A stretch of DNA of 64,000 bases from JBHYDC01 sp051861205. Lineage in GTDB: Bacteria > Pseudomonadota > Alphaproteobacteria > Rhizobiales > Pleomorphomonadaceae. Shown here in pieces: positions 59,189 to 64,000 of this stretch; the stretch's first letter is position 1; each line of letters starts with the position of its first letter. The stretch is taken from NCBI GenBank assembly GCA_051861205.1, contig JBHYDC010000003.1:1-64000 (forward strand), read 5' to 3'. The position numbers and the translations under genes were made by a program. The notes beneath the pieces are model-generated. The model ran no database searches. It was not told the origin of the DNA and worked only from the letters and a program-made list of their open reading frames with translations.

Positions 59189-59217
59189 TTGTCGAAAATT
59201 ATTCGCCCTGCTACATT
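59189..59217 (+). promoter_or_regulatory. predicted promoter for lptC-lptA-lptB
   Basis: TTGTCG (59189-59194) and TACATT (59212-59217) are 17 nt apart in the AT-richer gap after rnd, about 175 nt before lptC. An 8-bp inverted repeat GGTCGATT/AATCGACC (59144-59151, 59165-59172) just upstream may terminate rnd. Confidence 0.45.
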
Positions 59218-59392
59218 GGGTTGGCATGTTTAATGCTGGCTTTTAAGCGCTTTCTTGTGTCCGCATCGCCTATTCGTGAATTGATGAGGCGCGCGGCGCC
59301 CTAGGATTTCGGTTACGTCTACAGCATATGGTGGGCATGATCGGCGTCCGCTTCATGAGCATCATAGAGGTCGACCATAGCAAGATGAGGCC

Positions 59393-60121
59393 TTGAACCC
59401 GATCGTGACCTATGCCGACGTGAACGATACGCCCCCCTACAGCGACGGTTTCGCAGCCGATCGCGCGCGTGCCTTCGCGGCGGCCGCGCGCCATAGCCGG
59501 CGTGTGCACTTTCTCCGCTTGGCTCTTCCCGCGTCCGGCCTCGCAATCGCCGTCCTCGTGGTCGGCATCAGCATCGTATCGAAGATCGAGATCGCCTTTT
59601 CCATTGGGGATCTGAAGATCACGGCGGAGGGCTTGTCCATGGACGCCCCGCACCTTTCCGGCAGCGACGGCAAGGGCCGCATCTACGACGTGAACGCCAC
59701 CCGGGCCGTGCAGAGCCTTAGCGATCCCCAAAAGATCAAACTTTACGGAATCACCGCCTTTGTACAGCAACCGGACGGCCGGTCCGCCAATTTTTCCGCC
59801 GCCTCCGGGCTTTACGACGCCAGGGCCCAGAAGCTGGCCCTACAGGAAGACATCGAAATCCGGTCCAATGACGGTTCGTCGGCGGATCTTCAGCATGCCG
59901 AGATCGATCTTTCCACCGGTGAAGTCGTTTCGGACGCGCCCGTCGCATTTTCCTCCAGCCTGGGTGCCGTTGAAGCCGACGGGATGACCGTGGGCGAGAA
60001 GGGCGGGACCGTCACATTCCAGGGCGGCGTGAAAATGACGGTCGACCCAAATGCGATGAAGAATACCGGCACAGGCAAGGATGCGGCACGATCCGCCGAC
60101 ACGGGGAACACGTCACCATGA
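59393..60121 (+). CDS. lptC: LPS export protein LptC
   Basis: Bitopic inner-membrane protein of 242 aa that passes LPS from LptBFG to LptA. One transmembrane helix (LRLALPASGLAIAVLVVGIS) precedes a periplasmic beta-jellyroll. The start is uncertain: TTG 59393 is close behind GAGG, while GTG 59405 lies 14 nt from it. The stop overlaps the lptA start (ATGA). Confidence 0.87.
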   Translation: MNPIVTYADVNDTPPYSDGFAADRARAFAAAARHSRRVHFLRLALPASGLAIAVLVVGISIVSKIEIAFSIGDLKITAEGLSMDAPHLSGSDGKGRIYDVNATRAVQSLSDPQKIKLYGITAFVQQPDGRSANFSAASGLYDARAQKLALQEDIEIRSNDGSSADLQHAEIDLSTGEVVSDAPVAFSSSLGAVEADGMTVGEKGGTVTFQGGVKMTVDPNAMKNTGTGKDAARSADTGNTSP

Positions 60122-60711
60122 CGATCGAAAAAACCAGGATAGGCCGCGGCCTTAAGGCTCTGATGGTCGCGGCCGTGGTCGCGGGCGCCGGGCTCAGCTC
60201 CGCCCACGCTCAGACCAAGCCCAAGCAGACCGGCACCCTGCCGAGCGCCTTCCAAGGCCTCGGTGTGGCGTCCAACAAGCCGATCCAGTTCGAGGCAGAA
60301 GCGCTTGAGGTCCGCGATCAGGAGAACATGGCCGTGTTCTCCGGCAACGTCGTGGCCCGCCAGGAACAGACCATCCTCAAAACCGATCAGCTCTACGTCT
60401 ATTACCTCGAAGATCAGGCGAACCAGGCACAGCCCGGCCAGGGCGGACAGCAGGTGAAGCGGCTGGAGGCCAAAGGCAAGGTGCTGGTCACATCCGGCCC
60501 GCAGACCGCCAGCGGCAACGAAGCCGTGTTCGACACCGCCGCCAATACGATCGTTCTCACCGGTAATGTGGTTCTGACGCAGGGTGAAAACGTGATTCGC
60601 GGGCCCAAGCTGGTGATCAACATCGATAGCGGGCAAGCGCGGATGGAAGGCGGCCGCGTTCAGATGCTGATCGAGCCGAAAAGCGTTGACGAACCCAAGA
60701 GCGGAGGCTGA
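60118..60711 (+). CDS. lptA: LPS periplasmic bridge protein LptA
   Basis: Periplasmic OstA-like protein of 197 aa with a signal peptide (ALMVAAVVAGAGLSSAHA). The beta-jellyroll includes IQFEAEALEVRDQENMAVFS, GNVVARQEQTILKTDQLYVY and GNVVLTQGENVIRGPKLVI. It polymerises to carry LPS across the periplasm. Coupled to lptC by a 4-nt overlap; lptB follows at 20 nt. Confidence 0.93.
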   Translation: MTIEKTRIGRGLKALMVAAVVAGAGLSSAHAQTKPKQTGTLPSAFQGLGVASNKPIQFEAEALEVRDQENMAVFSGNVVARQEQTILKTDQLYVYYLEDQANQAQPGQGGQQVKRLEAKGKVLVTSGPQTASGNEAVFDTAANTIVLTGNVVLTQGENVIRGPKLVINIDSGQARMEGGRVQMLIEPKSVDEPKSGG

Positions 60712-60731
60712 GACGTGTCCGGAGCGAAGCC

Positions 60732-61532
60732 GTGCTGAACCGCTTGTGGAAAAAGCAGCCCGAGTATGCCTATGGCGATGAGGGCGATGCCTATGGCCAT
60801 GACGCCGTCGAGGCGGATCTTGCGGTCCATAACCTCGCCAAGAGCTATCGCAAGCGGCAAGTGGTGTCGGACGTCAGTCTGGTCGTCCGGCGCGGCGAAG
60901 CGGTTGGCCTGCTCGGACCGAACGGCGCTGGAAAAACGACCGTCTTTTACATGATCACGGGCCTTATTCCGCCGGACAGCGGCCGGATCCTGCTCGACGG
61001 CTATGACATAACCCCCTACCCGATGTACCGCCGGGCCCGGCTCGGCATCGGATATCTGCCGCAAGAGGCCTCGATTTTCCGGGGGCTTTCCGTCGAAGGC
61101 AACATCCGCGCCGTCCTGGAAGTGATCGAGCCGAACCGGGACCGCCGGGAAGCCGATCTCGACGCGCTGCTCGATGAGTTCGGGCTGACCCACCTGCGCC
61201 GCCAGCCGGCGATCGCGCTGTCGGGCGGTGAGCGACGGCGGGTGGAGATTGCCCGCGCGCTGGCGACACGGCCCTCCTTCATGCTGCTCGACGAACCCTT
61301 TGCCGGCGTGGACCCGATCGCCGTCGGCGATATTCAGCAACTGGTGAGGCACCTGACCGCGCGCGGGATCGGCGTGCTGATCACCGACCATAACGTGCGG
61401 GAAACGCTGGGTTTGATCGACCGCGCCTACATTCTCCACTCCGGCAAGGTGCTCGTCGAGGGCCACCCCGAGGACATCATCGCGGACCCCGACGCACGGC
61501 GCGTTTACCTCGGTGAGCAATTCAGCCTTTAA
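60732..61532 (+). CDS. lptB: LPS export ABC ATPase LptB
   Basis: ATPase of 266 aa driving LPS extraction by LptBFG. Walker A GPNGAGKTTVFYMITG, signature LSGGERRRVEIARAL, Walker B FMLLDEPFAGVDP and H-loop ITDHNVRETL are present. GTG 60732 has GGAG about 8 nt upstream. An acidic, Tyr-rich N-terminal 25 residues precede the fold. rpoN follows, the usual order. Confidence 0.95.
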   Translation: MLNRLWKKQPEYAYGDEGDAYGHDAVEADLAVHNLAKSYRKRQVVSDVSLVVRRGEAVGLLGPNGAGKTTVFYMITGLIPPDSGRILLDGYDITPYPMYRRARLGIGYLPQEASIFRGLSVEGNIRAVLEVIEPNRDRREADLDALLDEFGLTHLRRQPAIALSGGERRRVEIARALATRPSFMLLDEPFAGVDPIAVGDIQQLVRHLTARGIGVLITDHNVRETLGLIDRAYILHSGKVLVEGHPEDIIADPDARRVYLGEQFSL

Positions 61533-61614
61533 GGGCGCAAGGATCTGCGGTAAAGAAGCAAGAATCGGACCAGTAGGTTCGCCCCTAATCTTTATCCAGA
61601 GGTCCCGCTCGCTC

Positions 61615-63165
61615 ATGGCGATTTCGGCTCGGCTCGAATTCAGACAAAGCCAGTCGCTCGTCATGACGCCGCAGTTGATGCAGGCCATCAAGCTGCTGCA
61701 ACTGTCGAATATGGACCTGATGGCGTTCGTGGACGCCGAACTCGAACGCAACCCCCTTCTCGAACGCGCCGACGACGCCCCCGACCGCGACCGCCCCGAC
61801 GTGGACGATCCGCCCGCCGTATCCGCACCGGACGGCGATAGCGCCGACTGGTTCGAAAGCGACGGCGCGCCCTCGCCTGAGCGAGTCGCGAGTGCTCTCG
61901 ATACCGATCTCGCCAATGTCTACCCCGACGAGGCAAGCGGCCCCGGCGAACGCGGCACGCTGGACGCCGGTGCGCTTGCCGGCGGCAGCGACTGGTCGGG
62001 CGGAGGCGGCAGCACAAGCGGCGGCGGATCGGAAGACTATAATCTCGAAGCCTTCGTCTCGACCGAGATCGGCTTGCACGATCACCTGAGCCGGCAGCTC
62101 ATTCTCGCCATCAAGGATCCGGTGCGGCGCATCATCGGACAGGAGTTAATCGATTCGGTCGACGACGCTGGCTACCTCAGGACAGATCTGGCTGAGATCG
62201 CCGAACGGCTCGGCTGCGATGTTGCGCTGGTCGAAGAGGTGCTCGGCGTCCTTCATGGTTTCGACCCGACGGGCGTCTGTGCGCGTAACCTTGCCGAGTG
62301 TCTGTCGCTGCAACTGGCGGAGCGCAATCGGCTCGATCCCGCCATGAAGGCGCTGATCGCCAATCTGGGCCTTCTGGCGCGCCGCGATTTGGGGCAACTC
62401 CGGCGGCATTGCGGCGTGGATGACGAGGATTTGCAGGATATGATCCGCGAAATCGTCGCGCTCAACCCCAAGCCCGGCAATGCCTTCGGCGCCATGGCGA
62501 TCCAGCCCGTGGTGCCGGATGTCATCGTTCTGGCGGGACCGGACGGCGGCTGGCTGGTGGAACTCAATACCGAAACATTGCCGCGCGTGCTTGTGAACCA
62601 GACCTATTTTGCCACCGTTTCGAGAAGCCCCGGCGCGGAAGCCGGCAAAGGCTATCTCACCGATTGTCTGCAAACCGCCAACTGGCTGGTGAAAAGTCTG
62701 GATCAGCGCTCCAAGACGATCCTCAAGGTCGCAACCGAGATCGTCCGGCAGCAGGATGCGTTTCTGGCGCGCGGCGTGGCGCATCTGCGCCCGCTCAATC
62801 TGCGCACCATCGCCGAAGCGATCGGCATGCACGAATCAACGGTTTCGCGGGTCACCTCCAATAAATACATGGCGACGAGCCGGGGTATCTTCGAACTGAA
62901 ATACTTCTTCACCTCGTCCATCGCCTCGGCGGAAGGCGGCGACGCCCACTCGGCCGAGGCGGTTCGCCATAAGATTCGTCAGTTGATCGATGGGGAAAAA
63001 CCCGACGATATCCTCTCCGACGACACCTTGGTGAAGCTTTTGCGCGACGCGGGGATCGACATTGCCCGTCGAACCGTCGCAAAATACCGAGAGGCGATGC
63101 GGATTTCTTCCTCCATCCAGCGTAGGCGCGAGAAAAAATCCTTTGCCGCCGAGACGGTGAACTGA
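61615..63165 (+). CDS. rpoN: RNA polymerase sigma-54 factor
   Basis: Sigma54 of 516 aa. Region I is Gln-rich (RLEFRQSQSLVMTPQLMQAI). An acidic, Gly/Ser-rich Region II spans about residues 50-145. The core-binding region and HTH follow (LRTIAEAIGMHESTVSRVTS), ending with the RpoN box ARRTVAKYREAM. ATG 61615 is used. Target promoters need enhancer-binding ATPases, none of which are in this window. Confidence 0.96.
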   Translation: MAISARLEFRQSQSLVMTPQLMQAIKLLQLSNMDLMAFVDAELERNPLLERADDAPDRDRPDVDDPPAVSAPDGDSADWFESDGAPSPERVASALDTDLANVYPDEASGPGERGTLDAGALAGGSDWSGGGGSTSGGGSEDYNLEAFVSTEIGLHDHLSRQLILAIKDPVRRIIGQELIDSVDDAGYLRTDLAEIAERLGCDVALVEEVLGVLHGFDPTGVCARNLAECLSLQLAERNRLDPAMKALIANLGLLARRDLGQLRRHCGVDDEDLQDMIREIVALNPKPGNAFGAMAIQPVVPDVIVLAGPDGGWLVELNTETLPRVLVNQTYFATVSRSPGAEAGKGYLTDCLQTANWLVKSLDQRSKTILKVATEIVRQQDAFLARGVAHLRPLNLRTIAEAIGMHESTVSRVTSNKYMATSRGIFELKYFFTSSIASAEGGDAHSAEAVRHKIRQLIDGEKPDDILSDDTLVKLLRDAGIDIARRTVAKYREAMRISSSIQRRREKKSFAAETVN

Positions 63166-63212
63166 ACGATGGGACGGATGGCCTTTCAGGGAGGGCAGCT
63201 ACGCAGGCTCGG

Positions 63213-63241
63213 TTGACTTTGAAAACACGCGTCCCTAAACA
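63213..63241 (+). promoter_or_regulatory. predicted hpf promoter
   Basis: TTGACT (63213-63218) and TAAACA (63236-63241) are 17 nt apart. The implied leader of about 165 nt contains a GC-rich hairpin, CGGGCGC (63323-63329) with GCGCCCG (63335-63341). Confidence 0.5.
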
Positions 63242-63410
63242 CTCCCGCCGGCACGAAGGATCCTCGTTCTCCCAAGTTCGAGCCTTGCTCCGGCGGCGAT
63301 CAGCAATGTCGAGTGACGACGGCGGGCGCCGCGCGCGCCCGTTGGTCCAGTAGACGAGCCGGCCGATCGTCCGGCGCGCCATGATCGCGCGCAACCACGG
63401 GGAAGTTGCA

Positions 63411-64000
63411 ATGCCGCTTCGCATCACGGGAAAGAACGTCGATATCGGCCAAGCGCTGCGCGAGCACATCGCGTCTGAGGCGGCCGAGGAAATCGGTAAG
63501 TTTTTCGACGGAAGCTATACCGGACACGTGGTCGTTGAACGCGAGGGAACGGGCTACAATGTGGATTGTTCGATCCAACTGAGCACCGGAACCATGCTCC
63601 AGTCGCATGCCATGGGGCACGACGTCTATCCGGCGGTCGGGCAGGCGATCCAGCGCATCGGTAAGCGGCTGCGCCGTTACAAGCACAAGCTGAAGAGCCA
63701 TCACGCAAGCGATGGCCAGCGCGACGCGCCGGCCTTCGAGGAACTGGATGCGCAGTATCAGGTTCTGTCGGTACCCGATGAGGACGACGAACTGCCTGAC
63801 GATTTCGCCCCGCTCGTCGTTGCCGAAACCACGCGGAAGATCGCGACCGCAACCGTCGGCCGCGCGGTCATGGATCTCGATCTCACGGGCGCGCCGGTCC
63901 TTGTGTTCCGGAACGCGGGCACGGGCGGCATTAACGTGGTCTACCGGCGCACGGACGGCAACATCGGCTGGATCGATCCGTCCCTTAACGACCTAGCCGG
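63411..64000 (+). CDS. hpf: ribosome hibernation-promoting factor, long form (3' truncated)
   Basis: The frame opens at ATG 63411 (MPLRITGKNVDIGQALREHI) and runs past the window end, 196 codons being visible. The N-terminal S30AE domain (about 1-100; IQRIGKRLRRYKHKLKSHH) binds the 30S decoding region. A linker leads to the C-terminal dimerisation domain (about 135-195; LDLTGAPVLVFRNAGTGGIN). Long HPF forms 100S ribosome dimers in stationary phase. It lies after rpoN, the classical order. Confidence 0.93.
   Translation, partial: MPLRITGKNVDIGQALREHIASEAAEEIGKFFDGSYTGHVVVEREGTGYNVDCSIQLSTGTMLQSHAMGHDVYPAVGQAIQRIGKRLRRYKHKLKSHHASDGQRDAPAFEELDAQYQVLSVPDEDDELPDDFAPLVVAETTRKIATATVGRAVMDLDLTGAPVLVFRNAGTGGINVVYRRTDGNIGWIDPSLNDLA

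Overview
The window is a GC-rich chromosomal segment from an alphaproteobacterium, most likely a member of the Hyphomicrobiales (Rhizobiales). Gene order supports this: plsC-miaB-phoH-ybeY-corC-lnt-phrR-metK-trmB, rimP-nusA-ylxR-infB-rbfA-truB-rpsO-pnp, hisB-DUF2628-hisH-hisA-hisF-hisE-coaA and lptC-lptA-lptB-rpoN-hpf. So do the alpha-specific families GcrA, TIGR02300/FYDLN, a DUF2628 protein inside the his operon, and a CP4-like class II EPSP synthase. Species cannot be told from the sequence. No CRISPR array, prophage, transposase or rRNA operon was seen. The first gene (plsC) and the last (hpf) are cut by the window ends.

Layout. 1-6.3 kb: tRNA and ribosome maturation plus envelope genes (plsC, miaB, phoH, ybeY, corC-like, lnt). 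6.4-9 kb: PhrR/PraR-like regulator, metK, trmB. 9.1-19.4 kb: the transcription-translation operon from rimP to pnp, with intrinsic terminators after rpsO and pnp and a hairpin between infB and rbfA. 19.5-31 kb: a small membrane protein, then a type II secretion system in two divergent arms (gspG-H-I-J-K with gspF, gspO and gspD on the minus strand; gspE-L-M-N on the plus strand). 31.1-32 kb: a solo LuxR-type regulator with an 11-G run just upstream of its start. 32.3-35.2 kb: tRNA-Ala(GGC), the FYDLN acid-domain protein, aroA and cmk. 35.2-40.2 kb: an RpiR regulator, a 5-formyl-THF cyclo-ligase paralogue and an NMT1/THI5-type ABC transporter, lying between cmk and rpsA. 40.4-45.3 kb: rpsA, an unannotated structured RNA candidate, sppA, ihfB, lapA and an ornithine-cyclodeaminase-family gene. 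45.3-49.5 kb: argD-argF-hslO on the minus strand and divergent gcrA. 49.5-56.1 kb: a minus-strand run of coaA, his genes, queG and an FzlA-like gene. 56.3-64 kb: uppP, a complex I NDUFA9-like gene, tRNA-Leu(CAG), rnd and the lpt-rpoN-hpf block.

Function. Most of the window is housekeeping: translation, RNA decay, histidine and arginine synthesis, LPS export, cell-cycle control (GcrA) and stress response (Hsp33, HPF, RpoN). The accessory parts are the type II secretion system with its neighbouring LuxR solo, and the probable thiamin-precursor uptake cassette. The most unusual signals are four consecutive hairpins ending in an intrinsic terminator between rpsA and sppA, the homopolymer before the LuxR gene, the cassette separating cmk from rpsA, and a cluster of GANTC methylation sites in the gcrA/argD intergenic region.
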